The notes: generated by a model not told the origin, from the sequence alone. A stretch of DNA of 64,000 bases from Reyranella aquatilis (GCF_020880995.1 NZ_JAJISD010000001.1:1-64000); one strand, 5' to 3'; numbered from the stretch's first letter, positions 51,497-60,578 are shown. Numbers and translations are program-made.

Positions 51497-52512
51497 GGGC
51501 CGCGGTCCTGCGCGGCGGCGACATCGTCGTCGCCGATGTCCCGGCGCCGGTACCGGCGGCGGGGCAGGTGCTGGTGAAGACGCTGTGCTGCGGCATCTGC
51601 GGTTCGGACCTGCACTATGCGAAACACGCGCCGCACATGGTGGAGCTGTCGAAGCGCATTCCCGGCCGCCTGCCGCTCGATCTGTCGCGCGACGTCGTGT
51701 TTGGCCACGAATTCTGCGGCGAGGTGCTGGACTACGGCCCCGGTGCCGAGCGCAAGTTCAAGCCCGGCACGCTGGTCTGCTCGATGCCGGTGATTCCCCA
51801 GGCCGACGGCCATCGCACGGTCGGCTATTCCAACGACTTTCCCGGCGGCTACGGCGAACAGATGGTTCTTGCGGAGCCGCTGCTGCTCGAAGTGCCCAAC
51901 GGACTGTCGGCCGAGCATGCGGCCCTCACCGAGCCGCTCGCGGTCGGTATTCATGCGGTCGAGAAGGCGGCGCTGCAGGAGAACGACGCGCCGCTGGTGG
52001 TGGGCTGCGGGCCGGTCGGCCTCGCCGCCATCGTCGGACTGCGGCTGAAGGGCATCCATCCGATCATCGCAGCCGACTTCTCGCCCAAGCGGCGCGAGCT
52101 GGCCGTGAAGATGGGCGCCGACATCGTGATCGATCCCAAGCTGGAATCGCCCTATGCGAAGCTGACGCCGGGCAAGCGCGCCGTGATCTTCGAATGCGTC
52201 GGCGTGCCCGGTCTCCTGCAGCAGGTCTTCGAGGCGGCGCCGCGCGATGCGCGCATCGTCGTGGCCGGCGTCTGCATGGAGCCGGATCGGATCGAGCCGC
52301 TGTTCGGCATCGTGAAGGAACTCTCCCTCCAGTTCGTGCTGGGCTACACGCCCGACGAATTCGCGCGCTGCCTCCGTCTGCTGGCCGAGGGGCAGGTCGA
52401 GGCCGATGCACTGATCACCGGCAAGGTCGGCCTGGCCGAGGTCAAGGGCGCCTTCGAGGAGCTCGCCAATCCCGAACGCCATACCAAGATTCTCGTGGAG
52501 CCGTGGCGCTGA
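51493..52512 (+). CDS. Zinc-type alcohol dehydrogenase family protein
   Basis: A 339-residue medium-chain dehydrogenase. The catalytic zinc ligands are in LCCGICGSDLHYAK (Cys) and VVFGHEFCGEVLDY (His-Glu); the usual GHE motif is kept. The structural-zinc four-cysteine loop is not recognisable. The Rossmann fold starts PLVVGCGPVGLAAIVGLRL. Substrate is unknown. The GTG start at 51493 overlaps the hydrolase stop codon, and a GST gene follows 40 bases on, so these three probably act in one catabolic or detoxification unit with the divergent Rieske/GS-like pair. Confidence 0.88.
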   Translation: MRAAVLRGGDIVVADVPAPVPAAGQVLVKTLCCGICGSDLHYAKHAPHMVELSKRIPGRLPLDLSRDVVFGHEFCGEVLDYGPGAERKFKPGTLVCSMPVIPQADGHRTVGYSNDFPGGYGEQMVLAEPLLLEVPNGLSAEHAALTEPLAVGIHAVEKAALQENDAPLVVGCGPVGLAAIVGLRLKGIHPIIAADFSPKRRELAVKMGADIVIDPKLESPYAKLTPGKRAVIFECVGVPGLLQQVFEAAPRDARIVVAGVCMEPDRIEPLFGIVKELSLQFVLGYTPDEFARCLRLLAEGQVEADALITGKVGLAEVKGAFEELANPERHTKILVEPWR

Positions 52513-52552
52513 CTTTGATAGCGCTTCAGGGCATCGAGGGAGGAACAGCAAG

Positions 52553-53167
52553 ATGAAATTCTATAATTCGGTCGGCCCCAACCCGCACATGGTCCGGATG
52601 TTCATGGCCGAGAAGGGCTTCGACGTGCCGAAGGTCGAGGTCGACCTGCGCGGCGGCGAGAACCGGCGCGAGGCTTACCTCAAGATCAACCCGGCCGGGC
52701 AGTGTCCGGCGCTCGAACTCGACGATGGCACGGTTCTGGCCGAGATCACCGCGATCTGCGAGTACATCGACGAGATCAAAAAGGACACGCCCTCGCTGAT
52801 CGGCGACACGCCGGAGGAACGCGCGGCGACGCGCATGTGGGTCCGCCGCATCGATCTCAATATCCTCGAGCCGGCGGCCAACGGCTTCCGCTTCTCGCAG
52901 GGGCTGAAGATGTTCCAGGACCGTGTCCATTGCATTCCCGAGGCGGCGGAAGGGCTGAAGGAGAGCGCGCGCAAGAAGCTCGCCTGGCTCGACGGGCAGA
53001 TGGGATCGAAGCCCTTCGTCACGGGCGACAAGCTCACGATGGCCGACATCCTGCTGTACACGTTCCTCGAATTCCTCGGGAAGGTCGGCCAGCCGCTCGA
53101 TCCGGCGAACAAGAACCTGACGGCCTGGATGGGCCGCATGAAGGCCCGGCCGAGCGCCACCGCCTGA
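52553..53167 (+). CDS. Glutathione S-transferase family protein
   Basis: A 204-residue GST: an N-terminal thioredoxin-like domain MKFYNSVGPNPHMVRMFMAEKG with LKINPAGQCPALELDDGTVLAEITAICEYI (glutathione contact at the Pro and Glu-Ile/Thr of the LAE motif) and an all-helical C-terminal domain containing FVTGDKLTMADILLYTFLEF, the N-capping box region. It follows the alcohol dehydrogenase on the same strand, and the exported NEW3 gene starts 24 bases later. Confidence 0.87.
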   Translation: MKFYNSVGPNPHMVRMFMAEKGFDVPKVEVDLRGGENRREAYLKINPAGQCPALELDDGTVLAEITAICEYIDEIKKDTPSLIGDTPEERAATRMWVRRIDLNILEPAANGFRFSQGLKMFQDRVHCIPEAAEGLKESARKKLAWLDGQMGSKPFVTGDKLTMADILLYTFLEFLGKVGQPLDPANKNLTAWMGRMKARPSATA

Positions 53168-53190
53168 TCGAGGAACGCGGGAACCAGACC

Positions 53191-54354
53191 ATGCGCCGAT
53201 TGATCGCCGTCCTGTTCGCTCTCCTGGTGCTGCCGCTCGCGGGAGCACAGGCGCAGGGCGATCCGCCCGGAGTGAAGGGGCTGTTCCTGCTGACCGACTA
53301 CCCCACGCAGACGGTGCGTGCGGGAGAGGTCACGACGATCCGCGTGAAGGTGAACAATGCCGGCCAGATGCCCGAGCCCTTGGCTCTGGCGCTGGCCGGT
53401 GTTCCCGCGGGCTGGAAGATCGACCTGCTGGGGGGCGGGCAACCGGTCGGTGCGGTGATGGTGGGCGTCAACCAGGACGTCACCGTTCAGCTGCGCATCG
53501 AAGTGCCGAAGGATGCGCCGACAGGCTCGCAGACGGTCATCCTGACGGCGAAGGGGCCGATGCAACAGGCCAGCCTGCCGATCACGCTTACCGTCGGAAC
53601 GGAGGCGCCGGCCAAGCTCAGTCTTAAGTCGCGCCTGCCGTCGCTGCGCGGCACGCCGCGCTCGGCCTTCGAGTACACGCTGACCGTGGGCAACGATTCC
53701 GGCAAGGACCTGACCGTGGCGCTGGCGGCCCAGGGCCCGGCGAATTTCCAGAGCACCTTCACCGAAGGGTTCGGTTCCAACGAGATCAGTTCTATTCCCA
53801 TCGAGGCCGGGCAGACCAAGGATATCAAGCTCAAGGTGACGCCGCCGCGCGATGTGAAGGCCGGTGATTACCCCGTGCTGGTCAAGGTCGCGGCAGAAGG
53901 TGCCACCGCCGAGATGCGGGTCACGCTACAGGTGAGCGGTCAGGGCTAGCTCGCGCTCTCGACCAAGGACGGCCGGCTGAGCGGCGATGCCGAGATCGGC
54001 AAGACCTCGACCTATACGCTGGTGCTGAGCAACGACGGCACCGCGCCGGTCGACGAGGTCGAACTCTCGGGGACGGTTCCGTCGAACTGGAAGATCGAGT
54101 TCAATCCCAAGTCGATCGCCGCCATCGCCCCCGGTGACAAGAAGGAGGTGCAGGTCCTGGTGACCCCGGCCGACAAGGCCGTGGCCGGCGACTACATGGC
54201 CTCGTTCCGCGCGAATGCCCGCGGCGAGCAATCCTCGGCCGATTTCCGAATCACCGTCACCACGTCAACGCTCTGGGGCATCGCCGGCATCGGCATCATC
54301 GCCGTGGCGTTGCTCGTCCTGTTGGGCGCGGTCGCGCGGTTCGGCCGGCGCTAG
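53191..54354 (+). pseudogene. NEW3-domain membrane protein with an in-frame amber stop
   Basis: One frame of 388 codons encodes a protein with a Sec signal (MRRLIAVLFALLVLPLAGA), repeated immunoglobulin-like NEW3 domains and a C-terminal membrane anchor ending FGRR, except that TAG at 53947-53949 interrupts it after GGTCAGGGC. The same frame continues without a gap: LALSTKDGRLSGDAEIG, then the third Ig-like domain with VPSNWKIEFNP and LVTPADKAVAGDYMA, then TLWGIAGIGIIAVALLVLL. It is therefore a single gene carrying a nonsense codon, a sequence error, or a readthrough site. The upstream part would be a 252-residue exported protein lacking the anchor. The neighbours are the ATPase and permease of an ABC exporter, the usual partners of this family. 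Confidence 0.8.
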
Positions 54355-54363
54355 AAGCAGCCG

Positions 54364-55302
54364 ATGGCCGACACCGTCATCGAGGCGCGCGGACTGACCA
54401 AGGTCTACGGCAGTCATCGTGCCGTCGACGCGATCGACTTCAGCATCCGGCGGGGCGAGATCTTCGGCCTGCTCGGGCCGAACGGCGCTGGCAAGACCAC
54501 GACCATCCTGATGATGCTGGGGCTCACCGAGACGAGCGGCGGATCGGTCGATGTGCTGGGCTTCGATCCGGTTCGCCAGCCGCTGGAGGTCAAGCGCCGG
54601 GTCGGCTACCTGCCGGACGCCGTCGGCTTCTACGATCACCTGACGGCGCGCGAGAACCTGCGCTACACCGCGCGGCTGCTGGCCATCCCGCGTCGCGAGG
54701 CCGAGACGCGCATCGCCGAGGCGATGGAGAGCGTGAAGCTGGCCGATGTGCTCGACAAGCGCGTCGCGACCTTCTCGCGCGGCATGCGCCAGCGCCTGGG
54801 CATCGCCGAGATCGTGATGAAGAGAGCCGAGGTCGCCATCCTCGACGAGCCGACCTCGGGTCTCGATCCGCATTCGACCTTCGAGCTCTTGGAGATGATC
54901 CGCGGCCTGAAGCGGGCGGGTGTCGCCGTGCTGCTGTCCTCGCATCTGCTCGACCGCGTCCAGAGCGTCTGCGACCGGGTTGCCCTGTTCAACAAGGGCC
55001 GGATCGCGCTGATGGGCACCGTCGTGGAACTGGCCAACCAGGTGCTGGGTGCCGGCCATCCGATCCTGGTCGAGGCGACGGGTGCCGACGTCGCGGGCAT
55101 TCTGCGCGAAGTCGAGGGCGTGCAGACCGTCGTGCCCGAAGGCGAGGGGGCGTGGCGCGTGGTCGCCGACCGCGACGTCCGGGCGGCCGTGGCCCATCGC
55201 ATCGTGACCGCGGGCGGCGCGCTCACCCGGCTCGCCGACCTGCAGCCCAGTCTCGAAGAGGTCTATACGCGCTACTTCGAGGAGGCGCGCCGTGCCGCTT
55301 AG
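54364..55302 (+). CDS. ABC transporter ATP-binding protein
   Basis: A 312-residue ATPase: Walker [12 protein letters not shown] loop and [18 protein letters not shown], signature [10 protein letters not shown], Walker [14 protein letters not shown] and switch His LLSSHLL are all present. The C-terminal 80 residues are the regulatory-type extension of CcmA/DrrA-like exporters. It starts 9 bases after the NEW3 frame, and the permease follows after 161 bases that hold a hairpin repeat. Likely exports lipids or peptides or helps in surface biogenesis; substrate unknown. Confidence 0.92.
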   Translation: MADTVIEARGLTKVYGSHRAVDAIDFSIRRGEIFGLLGPNGAGKTTTILMMLGLTETSGGSVDVLGFDPVRQPLEVKRRVGYLPDAVGFYDHLTARENLRYTARLLAIPRREAETRIAEAMESVKLADVLDKRVATFSRGMRQRLGIAEIVMKRAEVAILDEPTSGLDPHSTFELLEMIRGLKRAGVAVLLSSHLLDRVQSVCDRVALFNKGRIALMGTVVELANQVLGAGHPILVEATGADVAGILREVEGVQTVVPEGEGAWRVVADRDVRAAVAHRIVTAGGALTRLADLQPSLEEVYTRYFEEARRAA

Positions 55303-55336
55303 CGTCTTTCCAGGCGGAGTGAAGTCACACCCCCAA

Positions 55337-55444
55337 CCTCATGCTGAGGAGCGCGCCGGAGGAGCGCGTCTCGAAGCATGCGCACGCGCACGCCGTTTGC
55401 TTCCCATCCTTCGAGACGGCGCTTCGCGCCTCCTCAGGATGAGG
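55337..55444. repeat. Large imperfect inverted repeat inside an ABC operon
   Basis: A left arm from 55337 (CCTCATGCTGAGGAG... to GAAGCATG) and a right arm from 55405 to 55444 (CATCCTTCGAGA... CAGGATGAGG) are reverse complements with few mismatches, about 40 bases each, around a 24-base centre. This is the look of intergenic palindromic repeats frequent in alphaproteobacteria. It lies between the ATPase stop (55302) and permease start (55464), where operon spacing in this window is otherwise near zero, and may have been inserted there. Confidence 0.7.
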
Positions 55445-55463
55445 TGGATCGGTTGAGGCCGGC

Positions 55464-56444
55464 ATGAGACGGAATGACTCACGTGCCGCGCGTCGCCAGG
55501 GCTCGCCCTTCACCGGGCTCGGGCCGGTCTTCATGAAGGAACTGTCCGATCACCTGAGCAGCGTGCGCATGATGGTGCTGACGCTGTTTGTACTCGCCTT
55601 CGGCGCCTTCCCAGTGGCCTCGTCGCTGCAGACCCTGCGGACGGTGGTCGACCCCAACTCCTTTCTGTTCCTGCGCATCTTCACCCTGGAGCCCGAGCAG
55701 GTCGGCATCTCCTTCATCGCGGCGTTGAACTTCATCATTCCGCTGATGGCGATCGGGCTCGGTTTCGATTCGGTGAACAGCGAGTTCAACCGGCGCACCT
55801 TGAGTCGTGTCCTGTCGCAGCCGATCTATCGAGATGCGCTGTTGCTCGGCAAGTTCCTGGCCGGGCTCACGACTTTCGCGGTGGCGCTGGTCGCCCTCTG
55901 GCTGATTGTCGTCGGTGCCGGGCTCCTGCTGCTGGGCGTCCCGCCGCGTGGCGTGGAAGTGGCGCGCGGTCTCGGGTTTCTTGTCGTCTCCGTGGCCTAT
56001 GGCGGTGTGTGGCTCGCGATCGCGATGCTGTTCTCGGTACTCTTCCGCTCGACCGCGACCTCGGCCCTCTGCGCGCTCGGCCTGTGGCTGTTCTTTTTTC
56101 TGCTGTGGCCGCAGCTCGCCTCGGCAGTCGTTTCCGGCGTGGCGCCCAGCGAGATCCGTAGCCTGGAGGAATACGCCGCCGTCCAGGACATCGCCATGGG
56201 GCTGATGCGGTTCTCCCCCGGCACGCTGTTCAGCGAGGCCGTGCTGGGCCTGCTCAGTCCCGAGACCCGCACGCTCGGTCCGATGCTGCCGGCGCAGATG
56301 CGCGGTGCGATCATGGGCGCGCCGCTGCCGTTCGATCAGAGCCTGCTGATGATCTGGCCGCAGATCACCGGGCTCGTCGCCGGGATGGTCGTGGTCTTCG
56401 CGGCGGCCTACGTGATCTTCCAGCGCGAGGAAGTGCGCGCGTGA
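55464..56444 (+). CDS. ABC transporter permease
   Basis: A 326-residue membrane protein with about six hydrophobic helices (VRMMVLTLFVLAFGAF, FIAALNFIIPLMAIGLGF, FAVALVALWLIVVGAGLLLL, GFLVVSVAYGGVWLAIAMLF, ALCALGLWLFFFLLWP and ITGLVAGMVVVFAAAYVIF). The SEFNRRTLSRVLSQPIYRDALLLGKF loop matches ABC-2-type exporters of the NosY/DrrB-like group. The start is uncertain: the ATG at 55464 is used, but the repeat just upstream may have replaced the original N-terminus, and M24 would also serve. The stop overlaps the next gene's GTG. Confidence 0.83.
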   Translation: MRRNDSRAARRQGSPFTGLGPVFMKELSDHLSSVRMMVLTLFVLAFGAFPVASSLQTLRTVVDPNSFLFLRIFTLEPEQVGISFIAALNFIIPLMAIGLGFDSVNSEFNRRTLSRVLSQPIYRDALLLGKFLAGLTTFAVALVALWLIVVGAGLLLLGVPPRGVEVARGLGFLVVSVAYGGVWLAIAMLFSVLFRSTATSALCALGLWLFFFLLWPQLASAVVSGVAPSEIRSLEEYAAVQDIAMGLMRFSPGTLFSEAVLGLLSPETRTLGPMLPAQMRGAIMGAPLPFDQSLLMIWPQITGLVAGMVVVFAAAYVIFQREEVRA

Positions 56445-57103
56445 AGGATTGGACCGTCGCTGCGGCCCACAACAATGCGCGGTGGTGCGATGCGGTCTGT
56501 CGCGCGCACGGCCACGCGGGCCGCTTCCTGCCGCACATGTGGGTCAATGCCGCGACCGTGCCGCGCTTCTATCCCAATGCCGTCACTCTGGCCGTGGGCG
56601 AGACGGCACTGGAGGAGCAGCGGAGCACGGTCGAGATCCTGCAGAAATCGAACCTTCCGGGCCGCTGGTCGGTAAAGGACAGCTTCCACACCCTCGACCT
56701 GTCGCGTCGCGGCTTCGACCTGCTGTTCGAAGCCAGCTGGATACGCGGCGCCATGCCGGGTGAGGGGCCGTCCAGCGACATCGTCTGGAGTCGCGAGGAC
56801 AAAGGCGGCGAGGGACTGCCGTTCGACGATCCGGGGTTCGCGCTGTTCCGCGGGCGTCGCGGCTTCAAGGTCGTGGCGGGCTTCATGCTCTATCAGGCTG
56901 AGGACGTCGTCGGTGTTTCCAACGTGGTGGCCGAGGCGGCCGACGCGCCGGCCGTCTGGCGCTCGCTGACGGTACTGGCGGCGCAGACATTCCCGCGGAT
57001 GCCGCTGGTCGGCTACGAATCCGGCCGCGAGCTGAAGGCCGCCGTCAAAGCCGGCTTCGAAGCGGGCGACAAGCTCAGGGTGTGGGTGACGGCGCGGGAC
57101 TGA
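56441..57103 (+). CDS. Hypothetical protein, GNAT-like end
   Basis: A 220-residue protein translated from a GTG that overlaps the permease stop (GTGA). I do not recognise the N-terminal half. The C-terminal MPLVGYESGRELKAAVKAGFEAGDKLRVWV resembles the final strands of GNAT acetyltransferases (G-Y-E-x-G then GF-x-x-x-G), so a GNAT-like fold is possible. Coupling to the ABC exporter suggests a role in the same process. Its last 29 bases overlap the convergent pseudouridine synthase gene. Confidence 0.6.
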   Translation: MKDWTVAAAHNNARWCDAVCRAHGHAGRFLPHMWVNAATVPRFYPNAVTLAVGETALEEQRSTVEILQKSNLPGRWSVKDSFHTLDLSRRGFDLLFEASWIRGAMPGEGPSSDIVWSREDKGGEGLPFDDPGFALFRGRRGFKVVAGFMLYQAEDVVGVSNVVAEAADAPAVWRSLTVLAAQTFPRMPLVGYESGRELKAAVKAGFEAGDKLRVWVTARD

Positions 57104-57833
57104 AGCCGCACGCAATCAACGCTTCCATCATGTGCGGCGGCGGCGGGGCCGTGACGTCCACCGGCGGCTTCGACGCCGACAGCGGAAGAGCGATCCGGTG
57201 CGATTGCAGGTGGAGCTGGCTGTCGGGGCGCGCCTGGCCATAGAGCCGGTCGGCGATGACCGGGCAACCGGCGGCGGCGCAGTGGACGCGGATCTGGTGG
57301 GTGCGGCCGGTCTCGGGATTGAGTTCGAGCCAGGTCATCCCGGGCCCGCGTCCCAGCACCTTGTAGCGCGTCACCGAGGGCTGGCCCTGCGGCGACACCT
57401 TCACCGACCAGCCGCTCCGCGTGTTCACTTTCAGCAAGGGCATGTCGAACACGCCTTCGTCGGCCGGCGGCGAGCCCTCGACGACGGCCCAGTAGGTCTT
57501 CTCGGTGTCGCGGCCGGAGAACAGGCGTCCCAGCTTGGCGAGCGCCTTGGGATGCCGGCCCAGCACCAGGACGCCCGCGGTGTCGGCATCCAGCCGGTGG
57601 GCGAGCGATGGCGGCCGCGGCAGCCCGTAGCGCAGGTCGTCGAAGCACTCCTCGAGGTTCGGCGCGCCGCTGGGACCGGCATGCACCGCCAGCCCCGCCG
57701 GCTTGTCGATCACCAGGATCAGCCCGTCCCGATGCAGCACGCGCGCCTGGATCTCCTCGGCGGTCAGCGGCGGCGGGCGCCGGCGCGGCGGTGGCTGGCG
57801 CGGGGCGGCCTTGTCGGGAGGGCGCCGGTTCAC
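57075..57833 (-). CDS. RluA-family pseudouridine synthase
   Basis: A 252-residue RNA pseudouridine synthase: LILVIDKPAGLAVHAGPSG is the opening of the catalytic domain, SLAHRLDADTAGVLVLG holds the catalytic Asp (H-R-L-D-x-x-T-A/S-G), and LELNPETGRTHQIRVHCAAAGCPVIADRLYG is the C-terminal R-T-H-Q-I-R-V-H motif. No S4 domain. It would modify uridines in rRNA or tRNA, the exact site being unknown. The GTG start at 57833 overlaps the amidase stop codon (GTGA). The N-terminal 25 residues are proline/arginine-rich. Confidence 0.9.
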   Translation of the reverse strand: MNRRPPDKAAPRQPPPRRRPPPLTAEEIQARVLHRDGLILVIDKPAGLAVHAGPSGAPNLEECFDDLRYGLPRPPSLAHRLDADTAGVLVLGRHPKALAKLGRLFSGRDTEKTYWAVVEGSPPADEGVFDMPLLKVNTRSGWSVKVSPQGQPSVTRYKVLGRGPGMTWLELNPETGRTHQIRVHCAAAGCPVIADRLYGQARPDSQLHLQSHRIALPLSASKPPVDVTAPPPPHMMEALIACGFSPAPSPTP

Positions 57834-59251
57834 AGGTCGGGCCAACGGTCGAGCCAGCTCTCGCTCGCTTCGTAGAGGGCGGCGGCGCGGAGAACCGACG
57901 ACTCGTCGCGAAAGCGGCCGACGATCTGCAGGGCGATGGGCAGGCCCTCCGAATCGTAGCCATTGCAGATCGAAAGGGCGGGATGGCCGGTGATGTTGAA
58001 CGGCATCGTGTAGGGGAACCAGTTGCGGCGCAGCTCGCCCGCCTCGACGCCGTCGATGGTGATGGGATCGAACAGGTCCTGATCGATCGGCAGCGCGGTG
58101 CGCGAGACCGTCGGCGTCACCAGGAAGTCGGCGGTCTCGAACCAGCCCTGCACCATGCGGAAGAGTTCGCTGCGCTGGAACATCGCGCGCTGGTAGTCCG
58201 CGCCCGACCAGTCGGCGGCCTCTGCGACCTGGCGCACCAGCGAGGGCGTCATGCGGTTGCCGTCGCGCTTGATCATCTCGTCGAAGCGCGCCTTCCAGGT
58301 CGTGTGGTTGATGACCTTCCACGCCGAGCTGAGGTCCGGCAGTTCCTCTGTGAGTTCGACCAGCTCGGCGCCCAGTTCGCGCAGCCGCACCAGCGACTGC
58401 TCGAAGGCGGCGCGCACGTCCTTCGCGACCATCGTGTTGCCGAGCGTCGCGCTGTAGAGGATGCGCCTGCCCTTGAGATCGCCCTCGGCACGCGCGGCGG
58501 CGAGGTAGTCCGGCGGCTCGATGCCGATCGACCAGGGGTCGGAGGGATGCGGGCCGGCCATCGCCTGGAGCATCAGCGCGGTGTCCATCACCGTGCGCGT
58601 CATCGGCGTCACGTAGGTGTAGTTGCCGAACGCGTCCGCCACCTGGCTGTGCGGGATCACGCCGTTGCTCTGCTTGAGCCCGACCATGCCGTTGATCGCG
58701 GCCGGAATGCGCGTGGATCCGCCGCCGTCGGTGGCGATGCCGATCGGCCCGATGCCGGCCGCGACCGCCACCGCCGCGCCGCCGCTCGACCCGCCGGACG
58801 TGTGGTTGGCGCTCCAGGCGTTGCGCGTGCGGCCGAACAACGGCCCGTCGGTCAGCGACTTGTGGCCGAACTCCGGCGTCGTCGTTTTGCCGAACAGGAT
58901 GCCGCCCGCGGCCTTCACGCGCGCCGCGCAGACTGCGTCTTCCTTCGGCACGTTGTTCTCGTAGAGCAGTGACCCGAAGGTGGTGCGCACCCCGGCCGTG
59001 TTCACGAGATCCTTGGCGGCGAAGGGGATGCCGTGCAGCAGGCCAAGCGGCTTGCCCTGCATGATCGCACTTTCAGCAGCCTTGGCCGCCGCGCGGGCCT
59101 GGTCGGGCACCAAGGTGACGAAGCAGTTCAGCACCGGCTGCAGCTTCTCCGCTCGTGCGAGCACGGCGTCGGTCAGTTCGACAGGCGAGATCTTGCGGGC
59201 GGCGATCTGCTCGCGCAGGTCGGAGGCGGGCAGGCGGGTGAGGTCGGTCAT
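57830..59251 (-). CDS. Amidase signature family protein
   Basis: A 473-residue amidase: Lys in HGIPFAAKDLVNTAG, cis-Ser in TSGGSSGGAAVAVAAG and nucleophile Ser in IATDGGGSTRIPAAI are the triad. A large C-terminal substrate region follows. It is a paralogue of the amidase at 38733-40142, though clearly divergent. The pseudouridine synthase follows with a coupled GTGA. A hairpin repeat (59268-59360) sits 16 bases before the start, in the 131-base gap to the FAH gene. Confidence 0.9.
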   Translation of the reverse strand: MTDLTRLPASDLREQIAARKISPVELTDAVLARAEKLQPVLNCFVTLVPDQARAAAKAAESAIMQGKPLGLLHGIPFAAKDLVNTAGVRTTFGSLLYENNVPKEDAVCAARVKAAGGILFGKTTTPEFGHKSLTDGPLFGRTRNAWSANHTSGGSSGGAAVAVAAGIGPIGIATDGGGSTRIPAAINGMVGLKQSNGVIPHSQVADAFGNYTYVTPMTRTVMDTALMLQAMAGPHPSDPWSIGIEPPDYLAAARAEGDLKGRRILYSATLGNTMVAKDVRAAFEQSLVRLRELGAELVELTEELPDLSSAWKVINHTTWKARFDEMIKRDGNRMTPSLVRQVAEAADWSGADYQRAMFQRSELFRMVQGWFETADFLVTPTVSRTALPIDQDLFDPITIDGVEAGELRRNWFPYTMPFNITGHPALSICNGYDSEGLPIALQIVGRFRDESSVLRAAALYEASESWLDRWPDL

Positions 59252-59267
59252 GGTCTCGTTTCATGTT

Positions 59268-59360
59268 CCTCTCCCCCGACAGGGGGAGAGGTTAGGTGAG
59301 GGGGCGTCAAAGATCGCGTGCAACCCCCTCACCCTGCCTCTCCCCCTGGCGGGGGAGAGG
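59268..59360. repeat. Paired CCTCTCCCCC hairpin repeat
   Basis: CCTCTCCCCCGACAGGGGGA and TCCCCCTGGCGGGGGAGAGG form two hairpins, and GAGGTTAGGTGAGGGGG pairs with CCCCCTCACCCTGCCTC to link them. This double-hairpin pattern is a common alphaproteobacterial intergenic repeat. It lies between the FAH-family gene and the amidase gene, both on the minus strand. Confidence 0.7.
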
Positions 59361-59382
59361 AGTTTGAAAAGGTGCGAAGGCT

Positions 59383-60519
59383 CTACCGCAGCAACCCTCG
59401 TGCCGCGAGGTTGCGCATCAGGGCGCCGGTGCCGAAGGTCCAGGGCGGGACCCTGTCGCAATGCGCCACCTTGTTGGTGAGCGTGCCGAGCTTGGGCGAG
59501 CGGATCGACACCAGATCGCCCACCATGTGGGTGAAGCCCGTGCCGCCCGGCTTGCGCGGTTCGGTCGGGGCGAACAGCGTGCCCGTCATCAGCGCCATGC
59601 CGTCGGGATACTGATGCGCGCTCATCGCCTGGGCGACGAGATCGGTGGGATCGCGGCTGATCTTCGACAGGTCGCTCGACCCGCGCAGGCGGAACTGGTC
59701 GGGGCCCGTGACTTCGAGATCGACCTTGGCGCGGCGTACGTCGTCGAGCGAGAAGGTCGCGTCGAACAGGCGGATGAAGGGACCCAGCGCACACGATGCG
59801 TTGTTGTCCTTGGCGATGCCCAGCAGGAGCGCGCTGCGGCCCTCGATGTCTCGCAGGTTGACGTCGTTGCCCAGTGTCGCGCCGACGATCCTTCCCTTGG
59901 CGCTGACGATCAGGGTCACCTCGGGCTCGGGATTGTTCCAGTCGGAGTCTGGCCGAATGCCGATCTCGGCGCCGTATCCGACCGCGGCCATGGGCGGCGC
60001 CTTGGTGAAGATCTCGGCGTAGGGGCCGATGCCGACCTCGAGATAGGGCGACCAGGCGCCGCGCGCCATCAGGGTCTTCTTCAGCGCTTCGGCCTCGGGC
60101 GACCCTGGCTTGATGGCACTGACATCGGCACCGATGATCGAATTCAACTCGCCGCGCACCTGCTCGGCCCGGGCGGGGTCGCCCTTGGCATGCTCCTCGA
60201 TCAGCCGTTCGAGCAGGCTGACCGCGAAGGTGACGCCGGCGGCCTTGAGCGCCTGCAGATCGACCGGCGCCAGGAGGTCGCCAATCACGTCCTGCAGCGC
60301 GCCGATGCGCTCACCCGGCGTGTTGCGCGCAAGGCCCGTGGGATCGGGCGCGTTGCAGAGATCGGCCATGGTCGGAACGGTAGCCGAAAGATCGAAAACC
60401 CCGTCGCTGCGGATCGCGACGACCGAGGGGCCTGCCGGCTTTCCCGCCCGCCAGACGCGGCCGACGAGCATGCCCGAAGTGCCGTCTTCGGGCAGGATTT
60501 CGCTGAGAGATGGTGACAC
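59383..60519 (-). CDS. Fumarylacetoacetate hydrolase family protein
   Basis: A 378-residue FAH-domain protein. The metal and active-site region is readable: YGAEIGIRPDSDWNNPEPEVTLIVSAKG includes the E-x-E (PEPEV) ligand motif of the family, then GATLGNDVNLRDIEGRSALLL and CALGPFIRL. The C-terminal GTLFAPTEPR and GDLVSIRSPKLG complete the barrel. Such enzymes hydrolyse or decarboxylate 2-oxo acids, for example 2-keto-3-deoxy sugar acids. The GTG start at 60519 faces the DapA-family gene at 60579 with 59 bases between; together they look like a sugar-acid module (inference). Confidence 0.88.
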   Translation of the reverse strand: MSPSLSEILPEDGTSGMLVGRVWRAGKPAGPSVVAIRSDGVFDLSATVPTMADLCNAPDPTGLARNTPGERIGALQDVIGDLLAPVDLQALKAAGVTFAVSLLERLIEEHAKGDPARAEQVRGELNSIIGADVSAIKPGSPEAEALKKTLMARGAWSPYLEVGIGPYAEIFTKAPPMAAVGYGAEIGIRPDSDWNNPEPEVTLIVSAKGRIVGATLGNDVNLRDIEGRSALLLGIAKDNNASCALGPFIRLFDATFSLDDVRRAKVDLEVTGPDQFRLRGSSDLSKISRDPTDLVAQAMSAHQYPDGMALMTGTLFAPTEPRKPGGTGFTHMVGDLVSIRSPKLGTLTNKVAHCDRVPPWTFGTGALMRNLAARGLLR

Positions 60520-60578
60520 TGGACGTCTCCGGCGCTTCGTTGCAGAAAAGGCGCGCCATTCCCGGGAGAAATAAGATC

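Noticed and set aside
54364..56444. ABC exporter as the lasso peptide exporter
   Set aside because: It is about 42 kb from the cluster and belongs to an operon with a NEW3 protein, not the single-protein exporter usual for lasso peptides.
59268..59360. Possible CRISPR array or tRNA-like structure
   Set aside because: There are only two hairpins with linking complementarity and no regularly spaced identical repeats or cloverleaf; it fits an intergenic palindromic repeat.
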